Positions 1 to 6,067 of a stretch of 6,935 nt of DNA are shown piece after piece; positions within the stretch are counted from its first letter, which is position 1; every line of letters begins with the position of its first letter. The DNA lies in NCBI GenBank assembly GCA_027053375.1, contig JALUJC010000331.1, positions 1-6,935 of the forward strand, given 5' to 3'. The notes beneath the pieces were generated by a model. The model made no database searches, had not been told where the DNA came from, and was given only the letters and a program-made list of their open reading frames with translations. Position numbers and translations under genes: made by a program. The DNA comes from Caldifarciminota bacterium (GTDB taxonomy: Bacteria; Hydrothermota; Hydrothermia; S141-80).

Positions 1-92
1 GTGTTCAGCTCTCGTACGGTGTTCCGTACCGGTCGCCACCGCACCGGGGTGTGGTCCGGCCAGAAAAGCATTTTGGAAGGCACGTTGGAGTC
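1..92. other. Left edge, no gene called
   Basis: The stretch after the lipase stop holds a small hairpin (GTACGG-TGTT-CCGTAC, 14-29) without a T-run on either strand. Short open frames cross the edge on both strands, but none has a ribosome site or a recognisable protein. It may hold the end of a neighbouring gene or the 3' untranslated end of the leftward operon. Confidence 0.3.
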
Positions 93-1229
93 TCAGGAAT
101 GATAGCCCAGATGGTGATCCCAGGGGATGCCTGGATCTTCCCACCGGTTGACAGGGGGATTGCCGGGGGTCATATCGTGATCGGCTTCCAGGGCACATCC
201 GGTGATGGCGGAGACCACATCCTCCATGAAGCCCCATTGGAGGAAGGCGTAGAAAAGGCCGTAGAAGACGAAGGCGTTCGGTGGGAGGTTGACACCGGGG
301 ATGTTGGTGATAAAGGTGGGGAAAAGCACGTGGATGAGGTTCATCACGCAGGCGGTGGCGTCACCGCAGGTGAGATAACCGGCGCAGGCGCTGAAAGTGG
401 AGAGCACATTGGCCCAGAAGGCATCATCTGGAGAGATGACTTTCATATTGGGGAACATCACGCGGTTGCCGATGCTGCCCAGGAAGACGAAAAGGGGCTG
501 GAGGGTGAGGGTGAGGGGAATGCGGACGCGGCGGTGGAAGGTGGTGAGAGCATAAGAACCTTTGAGGGGCGCGCCGAGAGTGATGACTTTGTGGATGTGA
601 TGTTTCAATGCTGGTTCCTGCCGGAGGGCTTCGGCGATTACGGTTCCGCCCATGGAATGTGCGACGAGGACGACTCTGGCGTTGGGGTTAAGGTTCCAGG
701 TGTAACCGTAGTAAGTGTAGAGGACCCTTTTGATAAAGTTGCGAAGTTCAAAGGCCGCGCCTTTGTCGCGAAGGATCGCACGCACGGTGTCTTTCAGGGT
801 GTCACCGTTGGGCAGGATTTTTGCTTTCACGTAAACCATTGTATCGCCCGACACATAGGGTCCCGGATCGATGGAGCCGGCGGGATCGTCAAGGGAGATG
901 GCGGCGAGGTAGGTAAGGGTGTCTCGAGCCACACCCACTTGGATTGGCTGGAAATACGGCTCCATGAGGTTCAGGAAGGGGCCGATCATGTGATTTGCCA
1001 TCGCGCAGCTGAATTTGGCCCGTGTTGCGTCGTTGCCTCGCCTTCGGCCGTCCGGATCGTAATCACACGGAACGAGAACCCCCCAGTGGTGTGCTCCTCC
1101 ATTGAGTCCGTGTACGAAAACTATGGGATAGGGGTGATACGGTTCCCCCTGAGCAAAGGATGCCCATACCAGGAGAATTGTCAGGGGACGGAGCCATCCC
1201 CAAGCCGTTCGCAGGGAATAATGCCGCAC
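93..1229 (-). CDS. Secreted lipase/esterase-like alpha/beta-hydrolase
   Basis: A 378-residue serine hydrolase of the alpha/beta-hydrolase fold, probably acting on lipid or ester substrates outside the cytoplasm. An N-terminal signal peptide covers about residues 1-28 (basic start, hydrophobic LTILLVWASFA). The first strand and oxyanion loop read PIVFVHGLNGG (35-45), and the nucleophile elbow is VLVAHSMGG, with Ser192 in an AHSMG box as in Bacillus lipases. Asp337 in EDVVS and a histidine in the terminal DHHLGYHS (372, 373 or 377) are my guesses for the rest of the triad. A hydrophobic stretch lies at about 238-255. Six cysteines (55, 75, 282, 288, 294, 345) could form disulfides. The start is a GTG, chosen because AAGGAGGG lies 6 bases ahead; it is 49 bases inside the preceding lipoprotein gene, so the two are probably translationally coupled. 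It is the last gene of a three-gene operon. The hydrolase fold is secure; the substrate is unknown. Confidence 0.85.
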   Translation of the reverse strand: MRHYSLRTAWGWLRPLTILLVWASFAQGEPYHPYPIVFVHGLNGGAHHWGVLVPCDYDPDGRRRGNDATRAKFSCAMANHMIGPFLNLMEPYFQPIQVGVARDTLTYLAAISLDDPAGSIDPGPYVSGDTMVYVKAKILPNGDTLKDTVRAILRDKGAAFELRNFIKRVLYTYYGYTWNLNPNARVVLVAHSMGGTVIAEALRQEPALKHHIHKVITLGAPLKGSYALTTFHRRVRIPLTLTLQPLFVFLGSIGNRVMFPNMKVISPDDAFWANVLSTFSACAGYLTCGDATACVMNLIHVLFPTFITNIPGVNLPPNAFVFYGLFYAFLQWGFMEDVVSAITGCALEADHDMTPGNPPVNRWEDPGIPWDHHLGYHS

Positions 1230-2128
1230 AGCATCCCTCCTTGATCAGGCACACAGATACAACATCCTCCGACGGTTTCATCGCCGTGCCATTTCCAGAT
1301 TCCTCCTCCGCAGAGGGTTCCGTGGGGGACGAGGGTATCGACGGGGGTAAGGTTAACCCATTTCACGAAGCCGGGGGCATCAGCGACCACCAGCGTATCA
1401 TTTTTAAAGCCGAAGCTGATGACGGGGCTGTCCACGACGGTGAAACTGTCCCCACCCTCCCAGCGGAGGAGGCGGTATTCCCAAATATCACGGGTTCCAT
1501 CAATGAAATACACCTGATGGCTCGGTGAAACTGCAAATAGCTCGATCCATGGGAACGTAAACAAAGCACTGTCTTTACCTGTGTTTAGGTCTCGCATTTT
1601 CAACGTGTCCTGCGTTCCCGTGGATCCTGTGAAACATTCGTAATACAGCGTGTCTCCAACTGGATAAGTGTGATAATTGCAGGGTAACGAATCCAGCACC
1701 TGGTTAAACTCGTGGTCATACAATTTTCCGCCGAGCCACCAGCCTCTTCCGAGGGGATCATTCCAGAGGTCTCCACCGCCGATGCGTGGTTCCTGATGGA
1801 TGACCCAGACGCTGTCGGCTTCAACGATCCACCATCCGCTCTGAGAGTCCTGATGGATGGTGGAAGGGTCCACAAAGAACATCACATCGCGGGAGTAATA
1901 TGTTCTTCGTCCTGCGATCCATCCCGGGTTTCCCGGTGAACCTCCCCGTGAGCACACCTCTTTTCGCGTGAACAACCCCAGCACCCCAACTTTGTTCCCG
2001 ACCCATTCCACGCCACGCACATCAAAGGTGGAGGCGTCCATCCACTCACAGGGATTGAAACACGCGGGTATGATCAACAAACCACCGACCAGCAGCGTGA
2101 CCAGAACGGAGAGAGAAGATCTTTTCAT
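1181..2128 (-). CDS. Predicted lipoprotein, beta-strand rich, function unknown
   Basis: A 315-residue exported protein I do not recognise. The N-terminus is a lipoprotein signal peptide: MKRSS, a hydrophobic core, then IPAC with the acylated Cys at residue 23. The mature part is rich in Trp, Tyr, Gly and Asp and looks like repeated short beta strands (for example WWIVEADSVWVIHQE, WEYRLLRWEGGDSFTVVDS), which would suit a beta-propeller or beta-sandwich; I cannot confirm repeats. The C-terminus is cysteine-rich (GGCCICVPDQGGMLCGIIPC), and its last 16 residues are encoded in the overlap with the lipase gene. The ATG at 2128 was preferred over a longer reading from 2179 because GGGAGG lies 6-7 bases upstream and because the signal peptide then starts at residue 1. 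It begins one base after the stop of the preceding gene. By context it probably works at the envelope with the lipase. Confidence 0.8.
   Translation of the reverse strand: MKRSSLSVLVTLLVGGLLIIPACFNPCEWMDASTFDVRGVEWVGNKVGVLGLFTRKEVCSRGGSPGNPGWIAGRRTYYSRDVMFFVDPSTIHQDSQSGWWIVEADSVWVIHQEPRIGGGDLWNDPLGRGWWLGGKLYDHEFNQVLDSLPCNYHTYPVGDTLYYECFTGSTGTQDTLKMRDLNTGKDSALFTFPWIELFAVSPSHQVYFIDGTRDIWEYRLLRWEGGDSFTVVDSPVISFGFKNDTLVVADAPGFVKWVNLTPVDTLVPHGTLCGGGIWKWHGDETVGGCCICVPDQGGMLCGIIPCERLGDGSVP
1235..1242 (-). promoter_or_regulatory. Ribosome binding site deciding the GTG start of the lipase
   Basis: On the minus strand this reads AAGGAGGG, a near-perfect anti-16S complement, and ends 6 bases before the GTG at 1229. 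It lies inside the last codons of the lipoprotein gene. It is the main reason for accepting a GTG start and a 49-base overlap over a later start, which would cut off the signal peptide. Confidence 0.8.
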
Positions 2129-2129
2129 C

Positions 2130-2669
2130 TCAATCCTCCCAGGTATAGTGGATCCGCATAACTGGGCCCTGACTTCCACGGATCTGGATTTCGTGGAGGA
2201 AGCCTGTTTGTGGAGAATAGAGCCAGGCTTCTCTGACCACGCGCCCAGCGGAGTGGATTTCCTGTTTTGTGATTTTACCTGAGCTGTCCACCCATATCTT
2301 CAACTTCATGCTGGCGAGGGATCCTTCCAGCAGGTCCAGGTTTCCTTCTTTCCGGAGCTGTGCGTTATTCCAGAAAGACGCGTCCATGTTTGCCTGGTCA
2401 GGAAGCCGGAAGATGGAGCCCATCAGCGAGAGCGTGTCGTTTTTTTGTTGGAGCAGCAGGCTGTCATGGCGGAAGATCTGGAGGAGGCCTCTGGCCGTGC
2501 GTACCATGAGGAGGGTGTCGCGGTAGAGGTCACCGACCTCCAGGATGATGCGTGCGTGTACTGCTTTACCGGGTGTGGGCTGGGGTGCATAGGTGTAAGC
2601 CTGGATCCGGTGCTGGATGGATTGCACTTCGGGGGAGAGGGCAAGAAAAAAAAGAAGCAGATGGATCAT
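2130..2669 (-). CDS. Secreted protein, possibly LolA-like
   Basis: A 179-residue protein with a short, strongly hydrophobic N-terminus (MIHLLLFFLALSPEVQS) that looks like a signal peptide. The mature part alternates beta strands with polar turns. Its second half (LKIWVDSSGKI, then GRVVREAWLYSPQTGFLHEI and RIHYTWED) resembles the strand layout of LolA-type proteins, which carry lipoproteins or lipids through the periplasm. This is resemblance by eye only, with no signature motif. GGAGGG sits 6-7 bases before the ATG. It is the first gene of the leftward operon, with a consensus-like promoter just upstream, and its stop is one base from the next start. The name should be read as exported protein of unknown function with a possible LolA-like fold. 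Confidence 0.75.
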   Translation of the reverse strand: MIHLLLFFLALSPEVQSIQHRIQAYTYAPQPTPGKAVHARIILEVGDLYRDTLLMVRTARGLLQIFRHDSLLLQQKNDTLSLMGSIFRLPDQANMDASFWNNAQLRKEGNLDLLEGSLASMKLKIWVDSSGKITKQEIHSAGRVVREAWLYSPQTGFLHEIQIRGSQGPVMRIHYTWED

Positions 2670-2706
2670 GGCAACCCTCCTGCGTGGATCAGGTGTGTTT
2701 GTGATT

Positions 2707-2735
2707 CATATACGTTACAGGGCAGTTTCTGTCAA
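2707..2735 (-). promoter_or_regulatory. Sigma-70-type promoter of the leftward operon
   Basis: On the minus strand a perfect -35 box TTGACA (2735-2730) is followed after exactly 17 bases by TATATG (2712-2707), which matches four of six -10 positions. Transcription would begin near 2700, giving a leader of about 30 bases before the ATG at 2669 and leaving its ribosome site intact. An inverted repeat TCAAC-CCCT-GTTGA (2732-2745) overlaps the -35 box and could be an operator, though five-base arms can arise by chance. Confidence 0.6.
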
Positions 2736-2790
2736 CCCCTGTTGAACCGATCCATCCGCTGCGAAAACATTTCTGACATCGGGATGATGA

Positions 2791-2804
2791 GGCCCGTACG
2801 GGCC
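2791..2804. repeat. Perfect 14-base palindrome in divergent control region
   Basis: GGCCCGTACGGGCC is its own reverse complement over all 14 bases. It lies about 55 bases upstream of the leftward -35 box and about 150 bases upstream of the rightward -35 box. No T-run follows on either strand, so a terminator is unlikely. It may be a binding site for a dimeric regulator; no regulator gene is seen in the window. Confidence 0.5.
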
Positions 2805-2820
2805 ATCCTGCGGGAATCAT

Positions 2821-2830
2821 ACGTGCACGT
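2821..2830. repeat. Perfect 10-base palindrome
   Basis: ACGTGCACGT is a perfect palindrome whose centre lies 28 bases from the centre of the palindrome at 2791-2804. Both sites contain ACG/CGT steps around an alternating core but are not copies of each other. A role as an operator is only a guess. Confidence 0.35.
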
Positions 2831-2951
2831 TCGGCGCTCCTTCCTCCCGGTATTTCCGAACAATCACCCGAACGGTACGACACATGCGGCAAATCCGGTA
2901 GGGGCGCTTCTGTTTCAGTTGGGTCACATCTCCTGGCACAAACCCTGTGGT

Positions 2952-2980
2952 TTGATGGTTCCGGAGGGGCGTTGTATAAT
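2952..2980 (+). promoter_or_regulatory. Sigma-70-type promoter of the nuo operon
   Basis: TTGATG (2952-2957, four of six matches to the -35 consensus) is followed after exactly 17 bases by a perfect TATAAT (2975-2980). Transcription would start near 2987. The -10 box overlaps the ATG at 2979, so a transcript from this promoter would lack that ATG and would have to use a downstream start for nuoA, most likely TTG 3021. The matching 17-base spacing in the divergent promoter supports both calls. An ATG that happens to follow TATA is the competing explanation. Confidence 0.55.
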
Positions 2981-3380
2981 GGTGAAAACGTGTGATTCCA
3001 GGAAAACAGGGAGCCTGAGGTTGGAATCCTTCGCTGGTGTGGGACTTACTTTTCTGGCGGCTGTGTTGTTTGCGGGAGCGGCGGTGGTCGCTTCACGCAT
3101 TTTGTCTCCCCGCGGAAAGCCGACCGATCGTGCCAAGCTTGAGGTCTATGAATCCGGGGTGATTCCGAGACAGGATGCACATGTCCGCTTCCCCATACGC
3201 TTCTATCTGGTGGCCCTGCTCTTTCTGATCTTTGACGTGGAGATTGCCTTTCTGTATCCCTGGGCATTGCGTGTGAAAGAACTGGGCGTGGTGGGTGTGG
3301 TGGAGATCGGGCTGTTCGTGGGGATGTTGCTTGCGGCGTATGTCTATTTCTGGCGGCGGGGAGGTCTCCAATGGCAGTAG
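2979..3380 (+). CDS. nuoA: NADH-quinone oxidoreductase subunit A
   Basis: A small membrane subunit of respiratory complex I, at the junction of the membrane and peripheral arms. As given it is 133 residues with three membrane helices at about 18-41, 75-97 and 104-124. The family hallmarks are clear: KLEVYESG (54-60), a loop of NuoA type, then [22 protein letters not shown] with the conserved acidic pair Asp86 and Glu88, and Glu109 in the third helix. The start is uncertain. ATG 2979 has GGAGGGG 9 bases upstream, but it overlaps a TATAAT promoter box. TTG 3021, with AGGGAG 7 bases upstream, would give 119 residues, the length I recall for Thermus Nqo7, and drop a polar leader that is unusual for NuoA. 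The coordinates given are the longer version. The last 10 bases overlap nuoB, and GGGGAGG for nuoB lies in its 3' end. Confidence 0.93.
   Translation: MVKTCDSRKTGSLRLESFAGVGLTFLAAVLFAGAAVVASRILSPRGKPTDRAKLEVYESGVIPRQDAHVRFPIRFYLVALLFLIFDVEIAFLYPWALRVKELGVVGVVEIGLFVGMLLAAYVYFWRRGGLQWQ
3008..3013 (+). promoter_or_regulatory. Alternative ribosome site for nuoA (start TTG 3021)
   Basis: AGGGAG lies 7 bases ahead of an in-frame TTG at 3021. If the TATAAT at 2975-2980 is the working -10 box, this site would be the one on the mRNA, after a leader of about 34 bases, similar to the leader on the divergent side. Confidence 0.4.
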
Positions 3381-3883
3381 AAGAGATTCGTCTCTCACGG
3401 CGTGAAGAGGGTGCCCTGGAGCGCACACTGCGCCAGAGCATTCTTTTTACCACGGTGGAACAGGTGGCTGGCTGGGCTCGCAAAAACTCGTTGTGGCCCC
3501 TGACCTTCGGACTTGCCTGCTGTGCCATTGAGATGATGGCTTCCACCGACCCACGCCACGACCTCGCACGCTTTGGGGCGGAGGTGTTCCGGGCAAGCCC
3601 GAGACAGGCCGATCTGATGATCGTTTCCGGAACGGTCACCATGAAGATGGCGCCTGTGGTTCGGCGGTTGTATGAACAGATGCCTGAACCGAAATGGGTG
3701 ATCGCCATGGGAAGTTGCTCCTCCGTGGGCGGGCCGTACAACTCCTATGCGGTTTTGCAGGGGGTGGACCAGATCATCCCTGTGGACATCTATGTCCCCG
3801 GCTGTCCCCCACGTCCGGAAGCCCTGATCTATGCCATCCAGAAACTGCAGGAAAAAATTCAACAGTCCGGGAGGATTTTCTGA
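3371..3883 (+). CDS. nuoB: NADH-quinone oxidoreductase subunit B
   Basis: A 170-residue subunit of the connecting module that carries [4Fe-4S] cluster N2, the last electron carrier before quinone. The four ligands are visible: adjacent Cys50 and Cys51 in [11 protein letters not shown], Cys116 in GSCSSVGG and Cys145 in VPGCPPRPE. Spacing between the cysteines matches the one I recall for Thermus Nqo6. Other family blocks are [14 protein letters not shown] and [16 protein letters not shown]. The length is normal for a bacterial NuoB. The ATG is set by GGGGAGG 6 bases upstream and overlaps the end of nuoA by 10 bases. The stop overlaps the nuoC start by one base (TGATG), so expression is probably coupled. 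Confidence 0.97.
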   Translation: MAVEEIRLSRREEGALERTLRQSILFTTVEQVAGWARKNSLWPLTFGLACCAIEMMASTDPRHDLARFGAEVFRASPRQADLMIVSGTVTMKMAPVVRRLYEQMPEPKWVIAMGSCSSVGGPYNSYAVLQGVDQIIPVDIYVPGCPPRPEALIYAIQKLQEKIQQSGRIF

Positions 3884-4353
3884 TGGAAGCGCTGCTGCAG
3901 GCGTTGCAGGAACGGTTCCCGGATGATGTGGTCCTCCGGTCCCGTTTTCGCGGTGAATGGAACGTGGAGGTGCCCCGGGAGCGGATCCGGAGCGTGCTCC
4001 AGTTTCTGAAAACCGAGCAGGGGATGGATTTCCTGATTGATCTCACGGCGGTGGACTGGCTGGACCGGCGGACCCCCCGCTTTGAAGTGGTGTACTGGGT
4101 GGGATCTGTGTTCCATATTCGCAAACTGCGCCTTCACGTCCCTGTTCCGGAGAGCGACCCCACCGTTCCTTCGGTGTCTGATCTCTATCTGGCTGCCCGG
4201 TGGCTGGAACGGGAGGTTTATGACCTTTTTGGCATTCGCTTTGAGGGACATCCTGAACTGAAGCGGATCCTGCTGTGGGAAGGTTTTGAAGGACATCCCC
4301 TGCGGAAGGATTATCCGCTTCGCAAACGGGTTCCCCTTCCTGAACCCCGATAA
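3883..4353 (+). CDS. nuoC: NADH-quinone oxidoreductase subunit C
   Basis: The 30-kDa-type subunit of the peripheral arm, with no cofactor, that packs against NuoD and NuoB. It has 156 residues. The conserved C-terminal half is complete: DLTAVDWLDR (53-62), the family signature LEREVYDLFGIRFEGHPELK around 108-127, then RILLWEGFEGHPLRKDYPL. It is shorter than many homologues (around 200 residues) and ends soon after this block, so it lacks a C-terminal extension. It is separate from nuoD, unlike the NuoCD fusion of enterobacteria. The ATG shares a base with the nuoB stop and has GGGAGG 8 bases upstream. Longer readings to the left run through nuoB in another frame and are not supported. Confidence 0.95.
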   Translation: MEALLQALQERFPDDVVLRSRFRGEWNVEVPRERIRSVLQFLKTEQGMDFLIDLTAVDWLDRRTPRFEVVYWVGSVFHIRKLRLHVPVPESDPTVPSVSDLYLAARWLEREVYDLFGIRFEGHPELKRILLWEGFEGHPLRKDYPLRKRVPLPEPR

Positions 4354-4364
4354 GGAGCAAACCC

Positions 4365-5567
4365 ATGTTTGAGGTCACCTTTCGAGAGAAAACGGGTCTG
4401 CAGACCGAGGTCCTGGAACTCAACATGGGACCTCAACACCCCGCCACCCACGGGGTGATGCGCATCCGGGTATGGCTGGATGGGGAGGTGATTCAGAAGG
4501 CGGAGGTCATTATTGGCTATCTTCATCGCGGAACCGAAAAAATCGCAGAGCACCGGTCCTATTACCGTTTCCTCCCCTGGACGGATCGGATGGATTATCT
4601 GGCGCCTCTTTCCAATAATCTGGGGTATGTGCTGGCTGTGGAAAAACTCCTGGGGGTGGAAGCCCCGCCCCGCGCCCAGTATCTCCGGGTGATCCTCGCG
4701 GAACTTTCCAGGATCACCTCCCATCTGGTCTGGCTGGGCACGCACACCCTGGATCTGGGCGCCATGACGCCCTTCTTCTATACCTTCCGCGAACGGGAAA
4801 AGATTCTGGAGCTTCTGGAAGAGGTCTCCGGGCAGCGCATGAACAACGCCTATATGCGGATCGGGGGGCTCATGGCCGATCTCCCCCGGGGCTGGACGGA
4901 TTCGCTTCGTGCTTTTCTGGAGAACTTCAAGAAGGAACTTCGGGAGTGGCACGCGCTGCTAACCAAAAACGACATCTTTGTGGCCCGGACCCGGGACGTG
5001 GGCATTCTTCGTCCGGAAGATGCCATCAGCCTGGGGGTAACGGGACCTGTCCTGCGCGCCTCGGGCGTGGGTCGCGATCTGCGGAAGGATGATCCCTACC
5101 TGGTCTATGGGGAGTTTTCCTTTGATGTTCCGGTGGGAGAGCGGGGCGATGTGTATGATCGGTATCTGGTGCGGATGGAGGAGATGCATCAATCGGTGAG
5201 GATTATTGAGCAGGCCCTGGACCAGCTGCCCGGAGGTCCGGTGCTGCTGGAAGATTTCAAGATTGTTCCCCCACCCAAGTCCCGGGTGTATACCGGGATG
5301 GAGGAACTGATCCATCACTTCAAACTGGTGACCGAAGGGTTCCTCCCTCCGGAAGGGGAGGTGTATGCCGCCGTGGAGGGGCCCAAGGGAGAACTGGGCT
5401 ACTACATCGTGAGCGATGGATCGGCGAACCCCTGGCGTTTGCGGGTGCGTCCGCCGTCTTTCATCAACCTTCAGGTGCTTGAACACATCCTGCCCGGCCA
5501 TCTGATTGCAGATCTTGTGGCCATTGTGGGCAGCATTGATCCCGTATTCGGGGAGGTGGATCGATGA
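4365..5567 (+). CDS. nuoD: NADH-quinone oxidoreductase subunit D
   Basis: The 49-kDa subunit of complex I (400 residues), related to the large subunit of [NiFe] hydrogenases. With NuoB it forms the quinone-reduction site. MGPQHPATHGV places His29 in the loop equivalent to Thermus Nqo4 His38, and PWTDRMDYL places Tyr78 at the position of the quinone-contacting Nqo4 Tyr87; the offset of 9 is the same for both, by eye. Other family blocks are GYLHRGTEKI, LGAMTPFFYTFREREKI, GERGDVYDRYLVR, GELGYYIVSDG and the usual C-terminal GEVDR. The metal-binding cysteines of hydrogenases are absent, as expected for complex I. AAGGAG lies 7 bases before the ATG, 11 bases after nuoC. The last four bases (ATGA) overlap the start of nuoE. 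Confidence 0.97.
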   Translation: MFEVTFREKTGLQTEVLELNMGPQHPATHGVMRIRVWLDGEVIQKAEVIIGYLHRGTEKIAEHRSYYRFLPWTDRMDYLAPLSNNLGYVLAVEKLLGVEAPPRAQYLRVILAELSRITSHLVWLGTHTLDLGAMTPFFYTFREREKILELLEEVSGQRMNNAYMRIGGLMADLPRGWTDSLRAFLENFKKELREWHALLTKNDIFVARTRDVGILRPEDAISLGVTGPVLRASGVGRDLRKDDPYLVYGEFSFDVPVGERGDVYDRYLVRMEEMHQSVRIIEQALDQLPGGPVLLEDFKIVPPPKSRVYTGMEELIHHFKLVTEGFLPPEGEVYAAVEGPKGELGYYIVSDGSANPWRLRVRPPSFINLQVLEHILPGHLIADLVAIVGSIDPVFGEVDR

Positions 5568-6067
5568 AACAGCCCACGGAAACTGTGGATATGAAAGCCT
5601 TTGAGGAAAGGGTGGAAGCCATCCGGAAGACCTTTCCAGGGGGACGGACCGCCATCCTGCCTTCACTGCTTGCCGCACAGGAAACCTTTGGATATGTCAC
5701 GCCGGAAAGCCTGGACGTGATGGAGCGGGTGCTGGGAATTCCCCGGGGAATTCTCAAGGAAGTCGGAAGCTTTTATCACTTTATTGATTTTGAGTTCAAA
5801 GGACGGCACCGGGTGTACGTGTGTACCAATCTCTCCTGCCTTCTGAATGGTGCGCAGGCACTGGTGGACGCTCTGCGAGAGGAACTGGGGGTGGAGGAAG
5901 ACCAGGTGACCCCGGATGGTGCGCTTTCCTTCCGCACCGTGGAATGCATTGGTCTGTGCGATCGCGCGCCGGCTGCGCTGGTGGATGAGGAACAGCTGGG
6001 TCCCCTCACCCCCGAGGCGTTGATTCAACGGGTGCGGGAACTCCGCAAGGACGGGCAGGGGACATGA
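5564..6067 (+). CDS. nuoE: NADH-quinone oxidoreductase subunit E
   Basis: The 24-kDa subunit of the NADH-dehydrogenase module (167 residues), a thioredoxin-fold protein binding [2Fe-2S] cluster N1a. An N-terminal helical region includes AILPSLLAAQETFGYV. The ligands are Cys87 and Cys92 (C-x4-C in YVCTNLSC) and Cys128 and Cys132 (C-x3-C in ECIGLC). This spacing matches what I recall for Thermus Nqo2, shifted by four. GGGAGG lies 7 bases before the ATG, which overlaps the nuoD stop as ATGA. NuoE normally pairs with the flavin subunit NuoF, but nuoF does not follow here. It may lie beyond the window, or the protein may also serve another NuoEF-like enzyme. Fit to complex I is favoured by its place directly after nuoD. 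Confidence 0.95.
   Translation: MKQPTETVDMKAFEERVEAIRKTFPGGRTAILPSLLAAQETFGYVTPESLDVMERVLGIPRGILKEVGSFYHFIDFEFKGRHRVYVCTNLSCLLNGAQALVDALREELGVEEDQVTPDGALSFRTVECIGLCDRAPAALVDEEQLGPLTPEALIQRVRELRKDGQGT

Noticed and set aside
14..47. Hairpins after the lipase stop as a terminator
   Set aside because: Stems of five to six pairs (GTACGG/CCGTAC and CCGGT/ACCGG) have no following T-run on the minus strand.
1..71. Possible minus-strand gene starting at ATG 71 after the lipase
   Set aside because: No Shine-Dalgarno sequence lies ahead of it, although almost every other gene here has a strong GGAGG-type site, and the short product resembles nothing I know.
51..1244. Long plus-strand open frame (397 codons) opposite the lipase gene
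   Set aside because: It is antisense to a gene with a signal peptide, a nucleophile elbow and a consensus ribosome site. Its product is a Gly/Glu/Asp/Val/His-rich chain with no domain, typical of the reverse of a real gene.
2689..2892. 67-codon minus-strand frame across the control region
   Set aside because: It crosses the leftward promoter, lacks a ribosome site and shows no protein signature.
2445..2978. Upstream extension of nuoA to 2445 or to ATG 2955
   Set aside because: The extension runs antisense through the 179-residue secreted protein and the divergent promoters. ATG 2955 has no ribosome site ahead of it, and its product would add residues with no NuoA likeness.
3046..3741. Long minus-strand frame opposite nuoA and nuoB
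   Set aside because: It is antisense to two clearly identified complex I genes; its Arg/Ser/Pro-rich product is a by-product of their codon usage.
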